Part shown: in pieces, positions 24,342 to 36,735 of the stretch | Layout: each line of letters opens with the position of its first letter | How positions within the stretch are numbered: the stretch's first letter is position 1 | NCBI GenBank assembly: GCA_002104985.1 | Contig: MCGO01000003.1 | Coordinates: 620,001-684,000, forward strand | Direction of reading: 5' to 3' | Source: Rhizoclosmatium globosum | Taxonomy: Eukaryota; Chytridiomycota; Chytridiomycetes; Chytridiales; Chytriomycetaceae | Length of the DNA stretch: 64,000 nucleotides | Program-made: the position numbers and the translations under genes | The notes under the pieces: generated by a model | Told to the model about the DNA's origin: nothing | Seen by the model: the letters and a program-made list of their open reading frames with translations, nothing else | Database searches by the model: none

Positions 24342-27072
24342 ATGCGTGGACTTGTTGTTCTTGTAGCCCTCCTTGCAGCAGCGCTTGAGGTTGTCGCCCA
24401 GAAGTTTGTTGGAGTTTACATTGAAGCTGGCAAGGACATTAGCAAGATCGACTACACCTCCGTCACACATGTCTTCTACGGTACTCTCTCCTTGCATTCA
24501 CTCAATCGTTCTCACAATACCACCGTCAGCGTTCGCAAGTCTCGATGCCGCCACAGGAAACTTGAAACTTCCCTCTCAGTTTAACCAGGCGATTGTGGAC
24601 AGCATTCATGCTGGCAACCCAAGAAGGCCAAAAGCGATCTTGTCTGTTGGGGGTTACTATGAAACAAACTTCTCTCCAATCTTCAACAACAACACTCTTC
24701 GTCAAAACTTCGTCAACTCTACTATTAACACTATCCAACAATATGGTCTTGATGGAATTGGTGAGCACTTTCGTTTTTTGAGTGATTGATGATGAACTTA
24801 ACCTTGCCACAGATATTGATTGGGAGTACCCTGGTAGAGCAGGCATCTCAAACAACTACCTTTCCGTTGATAGTGCCAACTTTGTTCTGGGATTGAAGGC
24901 GCTCAAGACTGGCTTGAATGCAAAGGGAGTGCTCGCCTCTATTTCTGCCACTTCGCTTCCATATGGTTTCATTGGAGCCGATGGAAACTACTTGACAGAC
25001 CTTTCCGGATACGCTGCAAATCTTGACTTTTTGAATATCATGGGCTATGATTTGGTGAGTGGCTTTGTTCCTCCGTCTCCTTCTGATAAAAAATTCAGAA
25101 CGGTGGTTCGTGGACCACTTCGTCTGCACCCAATGCACCATTGGGTACTCCGCTGAATGGAGACAAGTCTGCTGGTGGCATTGATGGTTCCATTCAAAAG
25201 CTGATTAAGGCAGGATTCCCTGCCAACAAACTTGTTCTTGGAGTACCATTTTACGGTCGCTATGTCAAAACTGTCCAGTCGATGGCAACTAACGGGCCAA
25301 ATAATCAAGCCGCTTCCAGCAATTCTGGTCAGCCAGGTGCCTGGATTGACTACAGTGCCATTACGTCACCAGCTTACTCCACTGACGGTCCAGACGTACT
25401 CTTATACAAGACTCTTCAAATGTTTGTCCAGAATCCAGAAAACAACCTTATCCAGTACTTCGATAATGCTACGATGACTCCGTGGTTCTACGATATTGCC
25501 AACAGCGTTTACGTTACTTACGATAATCCCCTTTCGATTTACGTCAAGGGCTCTTATGCTGCCTGTATGGGATTGAAGGGTGTTTTCGCATGGGAAGCTA
25601 CTCACGATAACAACATGTTGCTTCCCTACTTGGCTGCTGGAGCAATGCGAGACATTGCTGCTTCAGATGTCACCACTTGTTTCCCAACCGTTCAAAAAAT
25701 TACCAGTCCCCCAACCATCGCCAATGTCGTAGCGCCAAACTATTTATCAAGCAGATGTGGAACTGATTGGGCGAATGCTGCATCGAAGTGTGGAACTCCA
25801 TGCTTCTTCACAGATGCTCTCTGTCCAAACGGTGAACACTGTTTCGCTCAACTGGACTTCACTATTTGCAGAGACCCTATTGTTAACAACTGGAATTCGG
25901 ATGGTCAACTGGTTGGAATCCGCCAAGATTGGTCGCCTTTGCTCAAAGGAACGAACTCAGCCCAGTGGTCTCAGCTTAATGTCACTTTCAAGGCTACTGA
26001 TATCATTCAAATGCCTGACCTTACCTTTGTTACCGTTGCATACGGCAAGAACGCGAACAGCCTCTCCTGGTGTCCGTCGCTTTCTCCCACTGCTGTCTGT
26101 ACTCAATTCACAGCGGGTGTCAAGAGTATCGCGCTTCTTACTGACCAGTCCACCTTTCTTGGAGTTGGAACCGATGGTACATTGTGGACTAAAGCCGGAT
26201 TCTCTGGTGCCTGGAATTTGGTTCCCAACTCCGGCACTGTTATCGACATCACTGTCTTGTCGAATGGAGTCATCCTCGGAACTGGAACCGATTTCAACAT
26301 CTACTCTCGTCAGACCTTGAATTCAAACTGGGTTCTTGTTTCAGGAGGGTGTTGTGTTTACAGCACTGCTCAAGCTCTGGATGGATCGATTCTAGGTATT
26401 GGAACAGACAACGCGGTATACTGGAAGCAATCTTTGTCGTCAAACTGGCAATATATGCCAAACTCCAAGGGCGTCCTTGCTGTTGCTCCAAGAGTCTTGA
26501 TGGTCGGCATTGGAATGGACAGATCGCTTTGGGCTAAGGGGTCTCTCACTGGAGGATGGACCCAGATTCCATCGAAGTTCCGATTCCTTGATATGGTGCA
26601 GTTGCCAGACCTTACTTTCGTCGCTGTTGGCCCTTCCAATGATTTGTGGACTTGCAAGACTCTGTCTGACTGTGCTCAAGCGCCTCGGCCAGGAGGAATC
26701 AAGAGTATTGATGTATTGACGGATGGGGTCACTCTCGTTGCTGTAGGAATGGATGGCTTGCTTTACACGCGTACCATTGCTAGTGACTGGACTCAAGTTC
26801 CAAACTCTGGAACTGTTGTTGATATTACTGTTTTGGCGAATGGTGTTATTCTGGGCACTGCACCGGACGGATACCTCTACACCAAGAACACATTGACTTC
26901 TAGTTGGCAGTATCTTGGTGCTTGCTGCGTTTCTCGTACCGCTCAGTTGCCAGATGGCTCTATTCTTGGTATCGGTACCGACAATGCGATCTACAAGAAA
27001 CAGACATTGACCGCTGATTGGACTTATGTAGCCAATTCTGCGGCTGTTATTTCTGTTGTTTCGCTCTATTGA
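24342..27072 (+). CDS. Secreted GH18 chitinase with beta-propeller lectin tail (copy 1)
   Basis: Four exons: 24,342-24,480, 24,530-24,760, 24,813-25,054 and 25,099-27,072, giving 861 residues. A signal peptide (MRGLVVLVALLAAALEVVA) precedes a GH18 barrel with the SxGG motif (AILSVGGYY), the catalytic DxxDxDxE signature completed across intron 2 (DGIDIDWE), and NIMGYDL. It should hydrolyse beta-1,4 bonds of chitin by substrate-assisted catalysis outside the cell or in the wall. After the barrel comes a Cys-rich module (CGTDWANAASKCGTPCFF...CPNGEHC) that looks chitin-binding. About 400 residues of tectonin-like propeller repeats follow (VGVGTDGTLWTKAG, LGIGTDNAVYWKQ, VAVGMDGLLYTR). It lies head-to-tail with a close paralogue that has identical intron positions. 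Confidence 0.93.
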
Positions 27073-27255
27073 TATAGTTAGATTGATACTGTTTCATTAT
27101 TTTTTTTGCGACTAGAAAGATGATAAACTTTAGTAAAGAAGATGTCTACGTTGAACTCCAAATATTGCAACAATGAATGCCGACGTTATACCTGCCAAGA
27201 TATTTACATCTCCGAAAAACAAGGAGGGGACTTGATCAAATTTTTCTCTCAAAAA

Positions 27256-29996
27256 ATGCGTGGATTGATTGTCCTTGCCGTCCTCGCAGCGACAGTCTTC
27301 GGAGCAGTCGCGGATAAGTTTGTCGGCCTCTACATTCTAGATGGAGAGTATGTGACCCGGATCAACTTCACTTCCGTCACGCATGTGTTCTATGGTACAT
27401 CTTCATATCCCAAATCACTCAATCACATCGTTGATCACTCTATCAGCCTTCGCCAGACTCGATGCGTCCAGCGGTAACTTGATCCTTCCTTCCGCATTCG
27501 ACCAGACCACTGTGACCAACATCCACAACGGAAACCCAAGAAAACCAAAGGCCATCTTATCCATTGGTGGATACGTGGAAACCGGCTTCTCCACCATCTT
27601 TAACAATGCATCTCTACGTTCCAACTTCATTTCTTCCGTTGTTGGCACCATTCAACAATACGGACTTGACGGCGTTGGTGAGTAATGCTCCCCGTATTTG
27701 TGGAGATTTAATATTAAGTGTTGTCCAAGACATTGATTGGGAATATCCTGGAAGACCTGGAATCTCAAATAACTACCTTCCTGCTGATAGTGCCAACTTT
27801 ATTATTGGCCTTAAAGCTCTCAAGACGGCTTTGGCTGCGGCTAATCTCAATTCCACCGTGTCCGCCACCAGTCTTCCACATGGCTTCACTGGCCCTGATG
27901 GGAATTATTTGACAGACCTTTCTGGATTTGCTGCTAATCTCGATTTTTTGAACATTATGGGATATGATATGGTACGTTGTTACTTAATTGCATCTCTTTC
28001 CTAATAATTCTTCCAGAACGGCGGAAGTTGGACCACTTCCTCTGCACCAAATGCTCCTCTTGGAACTCCAGCCTATGGCGACAAGTCTGCTGGTGGAATC
28101 GATGTTTTGACGTTGGGTTTGATCAAGGCTGGATTTCCAGCAAGCAAGTTGGCTCTCGGCGTTCCATTTTACGGACACTACGCCAAGACAGTACAATCAA
28201 TGACTGCGAACTCTGCATCGAACCAAGCGGCTTCTAGTAACTCTGGCCAACCTGGTGCCTGGATTGACTCAAGCACTATCGTGTCTCCAGTCTACACGAC
28301 AGACTTCTCATCTAACGCGATCTACTACAAGACTCTTCAAATGTTTATTCAGAATCCAGCAAACAATTTGGTCCAAAACTTTGACCCTGTTACAATGACT
28401 CCGTGGTTTTATGATATTGCCAACAGCGTTTACGTAACCTACGATAATCCCCTTTCGATTTACGTCAAAGGATATTATTCGGCTTGTTTGGGATTGAAGG
28501 GTGTTTTCGCATGGGAATTTATGCAAGATGGAAACCTGCTCCTTCCTTACCTTGCGGCTGGATTTAATTCAACTGTCCCAGCCTCTGACCCATCTACCTG
28601 TCTTGCCACCGTTCAAAAAATTTCTGCGGTTCCAAACAGTGTTGCTGCTCCTGCAGCACCAAACTACTTGTCAAGCAGATGTGGAACCGACTGGTCCGAC
28701 GCAGCTTCAAAGTGTGGAACTCCATGCTTCTTCACAGATGCTCTCTGTCCAAACGGTGAACACTGTTTCGCTCAATTGGACTTCGGTATTTGCAGAGACC
28801 CCATTGTCAACAACTGGAATTCGGATGGACAACTTGTTGGAATCCGTCAGGATTGGTCGCCTTTGCTCAAAGGAACGAACTCAGCCCAGTGGTCTCAGCT
28901 TAATGTCACTTTCAAGGCTACTGATATCATTCAAATGCCTGACCTTACCTTTGTTACTGTGGCTTACGGCAAGAACGCGAACAGCCTCTCGTGGTGTCCG
29001 TCGCTTTCTCCCACCGCAGTCTGTACTCAATTCTCAGCGGGTGTCAAGAGTATCGCGCTTCTTACTGACCAGTCCACCTTTCTTGGAGTTGGGACTGATG
29101 GTACATTGTGGACTAAAGCCGGATTCTCTGGTGCCTGGAATTTGGTTCCCAACTCCGGCACTGTTATCGACATCACTGTCTTGTCGAATGGAGTCATCCT
29201 CGGAACTGGACCCGATTTCAACATCTACTCTCGTCAGACCTTGAATTCAAACTGGGTTCTTGTTTCAGGAGGGTGTTGTGTTTACAGCACTGCTCAAGCT
29301 CTGGATGGATCGATTCTTGGTATTGGAACAGACAATGCGGTATACTGGAAGCAATCATTGTCGTCAAACTGGCAATATTTGCCAAACTCCAAGGGAGTCC
29401 TTGCTGTTGCTCCAAGAGTCTTGATGGTCGGGATTGGAATGGACAAATCGCTTTGGGCTAAGGGTTCTCTCACTGGAGGATGGACCCAGATTCCATCGAA
29501 GTTCCGATTCCTTGATATGGTGCAGTTGCCAGACCTTACTTTCGTCGCTGTTGGCCCTTCCAATGATTTGTGGACTTGCAAGACTCTGTCTGACTGTGCT
29601 CAAGCGCCTCGTCCAGGAGGAATCAAGAGTATTGATGTATTGACGGATGGGGTCACTCTCGTTGCTGTAGGCATGGACGGTTTGCTGTACACGCGTACTA
29701 TTGCTAGTGACTGGACTCAAGTTCCAAACTCTGGAACTGTTGTTGATATTACTGTTTTGGCGAATGGTGTTATTCTAGGAACTGCACCGGACGGATATCT
29801 CTACACCAAGAACACATTGACTTCTAGTTGGCAGTATCTTGGTGCTTGCTGCGTTTCTCGTACCGCTCAGTTGCCAGATGGATCTATTTTGGGTATTGGT
29901 ACCGACAATGCTATCTACAAGAAACAGACATTGAACGCTGGTTGGACTTATGTAGCCAATTCTGCGGCTGTTATGTCTGTTGTGTCGCTCTATTGA
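27256..29996 (+). CDS. Secreted GH18 chitinase with beta-propeller lectin tail (copy 2)
   Basis: Four exons: 27,256-27,394, 27,447-27,677, 27,730-27,971 and 28,017-29,996, giving 863 residues. The first three exons have exactly the lengths of copy 1 (139, 231, 242). Start is ATGCGTGGA at 27,256, a signal-peptide start matching copy 1. Active-site signature is DGVDIDWE, with SIGG and NIMGYDM. The GH18 part differs clearly from copy 1. The Cys-rich module and propeller (from about 28,670) are nearly identical even at third codon positions, which suggests gene conversion of the 3' half. Likely role is extracellular chitin cleavage, with the propeller tethering the enzyme to glycans. Confidence 0.93.
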
Positions 29997-30073
29997 TTTA
30001 GTCGTCATTATTGTTTTGTTATAGAAAGATTAAACAAAAACGATTTATCTTTGTATTAATCACTGTAACATAT

Positions 30074-30862
30074 TCAAGAATGAACTGTCGACGCTGCAGA
30101 TTCTCGAGTCGCCAAAGTTCTGTCGTACCAAGCGGAAAGTGATGGTCTCGTCTCCCTCCAATTCCAGTGATCAAATCGGAATGATGCATACCCCAGAGCA
30201 CACAAAGCCACGATATTCCCATAATCAAACGCATCTTCGCTGCTTAACGATTGAATTCGCTCCAATTCATCAAAGGCACGAGAAACCTAAGGTATTAAAA
30301 GTTGAATTCGTTGTTGGGTAACTTATCTGAAACGGTGACAACATACCTTAGCAAGCTGTCCAGCTTGCCAATCATCCCAACGAAGATTCTCAGGACGCAA
30401 AAAAGTTTCGTATCGAATGAGGACGAGTGCGTCTAGGGCTCCATCCGCAAGAGCTTCTCTGGTCAAAACGGTGAAGCGACGGGGACCCTCTGGCAGGAAT
30501 TCGGCCGCCTTTTCTGGCTTCAAAGAAAAGAGGTATTGATTGATAACCTGGTAGCCTGCGTTAGTGGAGACTTGAGGTGTAATGCCACTCACTTGCGATC
30601 CATACAATGACCCGAGCCCAGGAACGTGGAGAGTGGGGATTTTGGCAAGAGGATTATATTGAGATACCTTTACTGGTGGTCACTATGGCGTGTTGACAAA
30701 GGCTGGGTGGCTTACTGTATCAAGTCCCTCCGTTTTTGTTGGGTTGAGTGCCTGAGGGATCAGCTCAACCTTATCGAGAAGACCGAGCTCGCGTATGACG
30801 ATCATGACCTTTCTCACATATGGTGAAGTTGGGGAGTAGAATAGCTTCATTGATTTCGTCAT
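30074..30862 (-). CDS. Glutathione S-transferase-like protein
   Basis: Read on the minus strand from ATG at 30,862 (MTKSMKLFYSPTSPYVRKV); an ATG 12 bases later is an alternative. The N-terminal thioredoxin-like half has YSPTSPYVRKV (possible catalytic Ser) and, after the first intron, VSQYNPLAKIPTLHVPG with the cis-Pro typical of glutathione-binding GSTs. A second intron (GTGAGT...CTACCAG) leads to VINQYLFSLKPEKA and an all-helical C-terminal half (DALVLIRYETFLRPENLRWD). A third precedes VSRAFDELERIQSL to the stop at 30,074. All junctions keep frame. It probably conjugates or transfers electrons through glutathione in the cytosol; substrate unknown. Its 3' end is 77 bp from that of chitinase copy 2. 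Confidence 0.85.
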
Positions 30863-30909
30863 TGCTTCGTTTTCGGAACAATCGGAACTCAATCCAACAC
30901 AGTTAATCA

Positions 30910-32348
30910 TTATTTAAAGGCTCCCATTCCAGTTATCAACTCTTCCAAATCATCCACCTTGACTCGTTTTTTACGAATTTCAGCAATTGTACGCGATGGC
31001 TGATCTCCATCCATTGCCTCATCCTCATCTTCGTCATTCGCCATTCTCTTATTACCCTTCCGTTCAGGCTCCTTACTTTTAATACTCACATTCTGTCCTT
31101 TTTTAGCTCCCTTCCGTTTGGATCCCTGCTTCACCGCTAAACTCCTCCTCGCCTTGACAGCTTTAATAGCAGCAACTGCAAGGTTCCCACCACTAACTCG
31201 CTCTCTCTCTTTAGCAACTTCATAAAACAATCGCTCCTCCTCCCCCTGCATCGCAACTAAGGGCACTTTATCCCCCAGCACACCCAACCCAATTCCACCA
31301 TGTCGCATTGTCATTTCAACAATTTCTTTCGCGATGCCTTTCTTGAATCGGATGTATCCGAATATTTCTCCTTCACGAACAATGCATTCCGCGACAGGTG
31401 CGAGTTTTTCAAATTCAGCTCGCGAGAGTGTTTGTAATGATGACGTTGTAAATCCGGTTTTCGCAATGTCAATGGGTCCGAATTTAACGATTCTGTTGAG
31501 TGGGTAGCCGAGGATAGCAGCTGCTTGAACTGCTGATTGACCTTTCTGCTTAATTGGTTCCGAGCGTGGATCACGCGAAGTAAGACTTGGATGGTTGAAA
31601 TCAAATGTTGGTAATGAAGGCGCGACGGTAATCTGCTTTTTGTTTGTTGCCGTTGTTGAAGGGAAACTTGAAGCGTGGATGGAGACTTGATGATCTTCAA
31701 ATGTAAACGACGCGATTGCAAGAAGCTTGATCATGCTTTGAGGATCCTTGAACTGAATGTGGCATGATTTCTGTTTCCTCTTGTTCAGAATCTGAATCAT
31801 CCAAACCAATGAACGTCACTTACAAACTCAAGCGACAAGTTCCTCGGACTGAACTGGAACCTCTCAACAGATCCATATTTCTCGCTTACATACGAAATAA
31901 AGTCAAGATCAACAGCATCTTTCGGAATTCCATTCACCAGCACACAAGAGCTCGACAGCACCACGCTACCACGCACGACATCCGCAATATTCCTCTGATT
32001 GAATGATACCCTTCGTCTCAGACAGTTCCCATCAGGCGAAACCTCGAAAGCTCCGGGCAGGCAGGATTTTGATGTTACGACGAACGCCTGTGGCGAGATA
32101 CGAGACTCTTTAGCCGACTTAAACGACGCGAGTAAAGCTGCAGGGACCCATCCGTTTTGATAACCGCAGTTTGGGTGTTTGGCGCTTGCTGTCTTGAGGA
32201 TTGATGCAATCTCTTTGTTACAAAAGTAAGTGTCAAGCAGATCAATAATCTTGGATTGTAGAGCTGGTATCTTGACTCCAGGTAAAACAAGAGAGTGAAG
32301 GCCTTGCTCAATGAACGGCAGTTGTTGTGGAACCAAGTCAACCTCCAT
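30910..32348 (-). CDS. La-related RNA-binding protein (La motif, RRM, xRRM-like; LARP7-like)
   Basis: Two exons, 32,348-31,824 and 31,770-30,910 (intron 31,771-31,823, phase 0). The first exon holds a La motif: LLDTYFCNKEIASIL, then GWVPAALLASFKSAK, a known La signature (helix, GWVP, hydrophobic helix), and SPDGNCLRRR. An RRM follows (CVLVNGIPKDAVDLDFISYV...) and spans the intron with LSLEF-KSCHIQF. A second RRM-like part with GYIRFKKGIAKEIVEMTM resembles the xRRM of LARP7 or La. The C-terminus is basic (KRKGAKKGQ, GNKRMAN). La and LARP7 proteins bind 3' U-tails of Pol III transcripts; LARP7 stabilises 7SK or telomerase RNA. Which branch applies here is not settled. Confidence 0.75.
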
Positions 32349-32541
32349 TGTTCAACTCAAAAACCAAAAACAAAATAATGCAGTAATCGAAAGTTAGCGA
32401 CGAACAGTCTTTTTAAATGTATATGATTATAACGAATTCATTTTCATCTTATGTTTTAAATAAACGTTATGGTCACAAAATGAGCTTAACTGCATTATCA
32501 TCAAACACAATTTAATTTATAGTTATTAAAACCCATCATCA

Positions 32542-34794
32542 TCAAATGCTCATTAAATTACCTTTAGGCCCCTTCATAGGCCACACCAACATTGTCGAAA
32601 TAAACAACCCAAGCGCAAGCGATATCGAAATCGTCAACATCTGAAACGTGAACCCAATTCCATCTACAACCCCACCACCCGTCGTCCCCACAACACCACC
32701 TCCAAAGAACCCAAGCGTACTCTTGACACTCAAAGAGCCAGGGACTTGGATCCACACGGCTGTGAAGATGGGAGCTACTGCAACGTCGTTTGTGACTCTA
32801 GAATAAATATTTCCTGTGATTCCAATTGCTGCTGATGCGAGCGCATTTACGGCTGTTGGTTGCGCTTTTAATTGTGGAACTGTGTTTAACAGTGCTGCCG
32901 TAATGTATCCGACGGCACTTGCGAATGTCATCATCGGCCATTGATGCCTGTTTCCTTGGAATAGTAGGTTGATGCTCATGGCCATGGGTACAAAAAATAG
33001 AATCGCCCAAAGCTGTGAGGTTGGTTCACACACTGGAGTTATTGTAGATGGAGAAACGTCCCAGAGGACAAGGGATCCACCAATCGTCATTCCGAATCCA
33101 AGTAACATTGCGCAGAATAACGCTCCAAACATCCTGACGGTGCCGCTGACCATGTTACGCGTTGATAGCTCCAAAATACTGATTGTGAGGGACATTCCGG
33201 GAAGGAAGATAACAAGAGCGGCGAGAGTTACTTTCAAGTAATCGAAACAGATTCCAGCATTATGGAACGGAGTTTGAAGCGTTCTTGCGACAAAGGCACT
33301 GATGAGTGAACCGAAAAACTCGGGTAAGAAGGAGAATCCCGAATACTGTCCACCAAACACACTCAAAGCCCCAACAATAACGCCAAGAAACCCAGCAACT
33401 ACAGACTCAATCCACGTTGTCTGAAACAGAAGCAGCGAAAAGCAAAACGACGAGACAGGGAACGTGAGTAACGAAATATACCACGGATTATCAGGTGCCG
33501 ATCGAATCGCTTCAAGCCGTTCCACCGCACTATGTATATCAATCAATCCATTCACAAGCGTCATACACAGAGCATTCACTTGCGCCAGTTTCGACATATT
33601 CATCCCCGTCGCTTGTTTAATAAAATGCACGTTTGATTTATGCGTCTCACCACCGAATGAGATGAGGACGAGGGCTGGGAGCAAGAAGAACTGGGCATCG
33701 ACTTGTAACGCTTTAGAGACCCCTGTCAAGTGGTTTTCGAGTTTATGTGACGGCGCGCCGTACATGAAGAGTAAGCGTGAGAGTTGGATGATAAAGTTTC
33801 GTTTTGTGTCCTCTTCTTGGAAGGTTACGTGTGGGGTTGGGGGCGGTTTTGATGGGCCTCCTGGGAATCCACGTGAGTTTGAATTTACAAGGGTTCGTCG
33901 CCGTTCTAGGTGGGATGTTTCAGAGACTGTTGTGACGTGCTCCAAGTGACTTTCTGCTTCGTGTGAGGCACGGTCATTATCTGGTTCGGATGGAGGAGGT
34001 GGCGGAGACGATACTGCTGTGGTAGCACTAACTGCAAGCTTGAATGATGTTAGATTTGATGTGGAATTGAGGATCAGAGGGAGGAATACAGTCTAATTCC
34101 AAATCCTCTGACGCTCATACTACATTGACTGATAGATACATACCACAGCAGCCCAAGGACTAATACCCATTTCTTTCATGAGCTTTGGGACATCTTTGGG
34201 TTGGTCCAGACCAAACACTTCAGCAGTTTCCTCCAAATGTGGTGGATCGATAGAGAAGGAAGAACGAAAGAGGGAGGGAAGATAAGTAAAAGACTTTGAA
34301 TGTGCCGAAGGATCTTGAGGTTCTGATGGAGCTGTTTTGGGATGTTCATCGAAAGTATGGGTTGAGGTGAACACTGAATCAGCCAAGCCGGAAGAGGAAG
34401 GGTGAAGAGGAGAGGGGCGAAAAGAGCGTTCGAGGGTAACATCTGAGAAGGAACGCTTTACAAGGGCCGGTGAGGGAAGATCGGGGCCAGGATTAGTTTG
34501 TGAAGGTTGGGCAGCTGAAGGGGTCCATCCAGTGCTTTGAGTCCGTTGCAGTCTTTGAATGGGCAGTGGCAGTGGAGCAGCAGGATTCGAAGGCATCTTT
34601 TGTGAGGCCGAAGAAGAAGAAGGAGGCGCTGTTGTCCAAGTCGTTCAAGTAAGACTTCGTGGCTTCCGAGGTTGAACAACCAACGCACCTGTGTTCAGCC
34701 TCGTTGATGTCCGGTACAAATCAGCGGAAAGAGCCGGTGACGAATGCCGCAGTTCTTCAAGTTCCTGCGCAAGGTCCGTCGTCGAGTGCGCCAT
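32542..34794 (-). CDS. PRM10/ThrE-type multi-pass membrane protein
   Basis: Three exons: 34,794-34,689, 34,628-34,144 and 34,092-32,542 (introns 60 and 51 bp, both in phase), 713 residues. The first intron removes an in-frame TGA. After a Ser/Pro-rich cytosolic N-terminus, the ThrE N-domain is clear: FIIQLSRLLFMYGAPSHKLE, ALVLISFGG, and KLAQVNALCMTLVNGLIDI. About ten hydrophobic segments follow, including FGGQYSGFSFLPEFFGSLI and the C-terminal GSLSVKSTLGFFGGGVVG. Bacterial ThrE exports threonine and serine. Yeast Prm10 is pheromone-regulated with unproven substrate, so the transported molecule is not assigned. It shares a 185-bp divergent promoter with the gene starting at 34,980. Confidence 0.9.
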
Positions 34795-34979
34795 CGTTCT
34801 CTTTCGGTGTGTGAATTGAATCGAATCGAAGACAGAGGTGTGGGCAAGACAGAAAAACGGAAACTGAAGCGGCACTTTCCGGATCGGGAATACGCACAAA
34901 CTTAACTCCTTTCTTTTCTTGTTTATTAGTTGGAAATAACGAGAAAGAAGAAGAAAGGGGAAGGAACAGAAACAAAAGA
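34795..34979. promoter_or_regulatory. Bidirectional promoter region
   Basis: The 185 bp between two divergent start codons (34,794 minus; 34,980 plus) must hold both 5' UTRs and core promoters. It contains purine-rich tracts near the rightward start (GAGAAAGAAGAAGAAAGGGG) and no canonical TATA box that I trust. Confidence 0.5.
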
Positions 34980-36639
34980 ATGACCGAAGACACTCACTCC
35001 GAACACACTCCGCTTCTCATCGAAAACACAGAGCCAGCTAATCCCGATGAAACCGCTGCTTCAAATCAATTGGCAACAGACGATTCGTGGCAGCAACGGC
35101 TTAAATCAGCGTGGGACTCGTTGGTCAAACCACTGCCCTCGCTTCAACTGGAGCTTAAGCCAGGAACTATACGGATTGCTTCCGCGTTTGCGGCACTGGT
35201 TGCTGTCTCGTATCTCGTGCTCGGTGTTTACATTCCACTTAGGCTGCAGGGGTGCGTTACGCCTCCTTACCTACTGCTGCTTGACGATTGCTAACAACCA
35301 TATCACCCCACCCCAATCCTTCAACACCAATTTAAAATTACGTACAATACTCAGAGGCGCAAAGAATCAACAAGACTCAGGGAAACCATTGGCTCTATTC
35401 TCACTCAACATCTCTCACGTATCAGGAGAAGACGTTACCTTCAACGCTCTTGCAGAACAGACTTTGTCGGAAATATCTCCACTCTCATTACGGCTATCCC
35501 CTGCCCGAATCGTCGTCGAATCTCTAGGAAACTTGCCTCTCCCACTTCCACAAAAACCCAGATACCTTCCATGGCCTCGTAGAATCCCTGCCTCATGGTC
35601 AGATGAAGACTCAGACTTTAACATCCATTCAACTCCCCTCCTTGACCTCGAATTTCCTGGTCTCCAAGTTCCCGCTCATGCCTCCAAAGCACCCATCTCG
35701 TTTGTAGATTCCAAGTTGCAGCATTTTTATTCAGATCTTTTGGATCCTCTTGTCTCTGATTCTGTCAAATATTTGGTGGACGTTTCAAACTATGATCGAA
35801 ATGCTACTAATGCCCAGTTCAATGTTTCCAAACCTGTACCACCTTCCCCCATTACACTTCGACACCGTTTCGCTCCAACCTACTGGTTCCCTTCGTTTTC
35901 TTTCTGGAAATGGGATATTCCTATGGTAAACTATACATTACATTCGAAATTTTAACTCTCCTCACACCATACCTAACCTTCCATCTTACTGAAACAGTGG
36001 CAATACCACCGCCTAGACCTCTCCACCCTTCCACAACCCAACAAAACAACCCCAGACACAGACGACCTATTCAAAAAACTAAACCTCACAGTAACATCCC
36101 AAACAATCGACACAATCCCAATCCTCCTCCCCAACCACACACTCCCCACCCTAATCTACGTCATCAACCTAACCCTCTCCTTCACAAACCCCACCGATAC
36201 ACTCATCCGTCTCAACGACATCCACACATCCCTCCACGCACGCGTCTCACACAAAGGAAAAGACATGCTGAACGTCAAAGTCCGTGTCCCTTCTATCGAG
36301 GCCGGGCGGAACGAAGATGCCCTTAAAGTAGATTTGTGGAGTGTTGCAGAGAACGGAGGCACACAGGCGTTGATGGATTGGGTAGGGCTGTATGCGGAGG
36401 GTACGGATACGACTGTGAATGTTCATGGGCTTTGGTTTGAGGATGATGATGAGAATAACATTAGTAGTAGTGTCTTGGAGGTTGGGAAGAAGAAGAAGAG
36501 GGTGGTGAGTAAGATGGGGTGGATTGATGTGATGGTTCAAAAGTGGGCTTTGGATGTGTTCGTGCCGGGTGGTGAGCCAGAGTCTGAGTGGAGACGTTGG
36601 GGATGGGTTGCTGGTGTTTTGAAAAAGATGGGGGTATGA
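34980..36639 (+). CDS. Single-pass vacuolar-type membrane protein (LEA-2/Tag1-like?)
   Basis: Three exons: 34,980-35,251, 35,355-35,925 and 35,998-36,639, 494 residues. The N-terminal tail begins MTEDTHSEHTPLLIENTE, with an acidic dileucine-like signal typical of proteins sorted to the vacuole. Then comes one membrane segment (IASAFAALVAVSYLVLGVYI) and a large lumenal part with several N-glycosylation sequons and beta-rich segments (FSLNISHVSGEDVTFNAL; LTLSFTNPTDTLIRLNDI). The layout of a short cytosolic tail, one TM and repeated LEA-2-like domains recalls yeast Tag1, a vacuolar protein linked to ending autophagy. That identity is a guess from architecture. Confidence 0.6.
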
Positions 36640-36735
36640 TAAGAATCGCCTCTTTTTTTTGGGAAAGACTCTGTTGTTACGGATTATATTGTTCATAAAA
36701 TGCATATGATTATTATCATGAGGGAAAGCGAGAAT

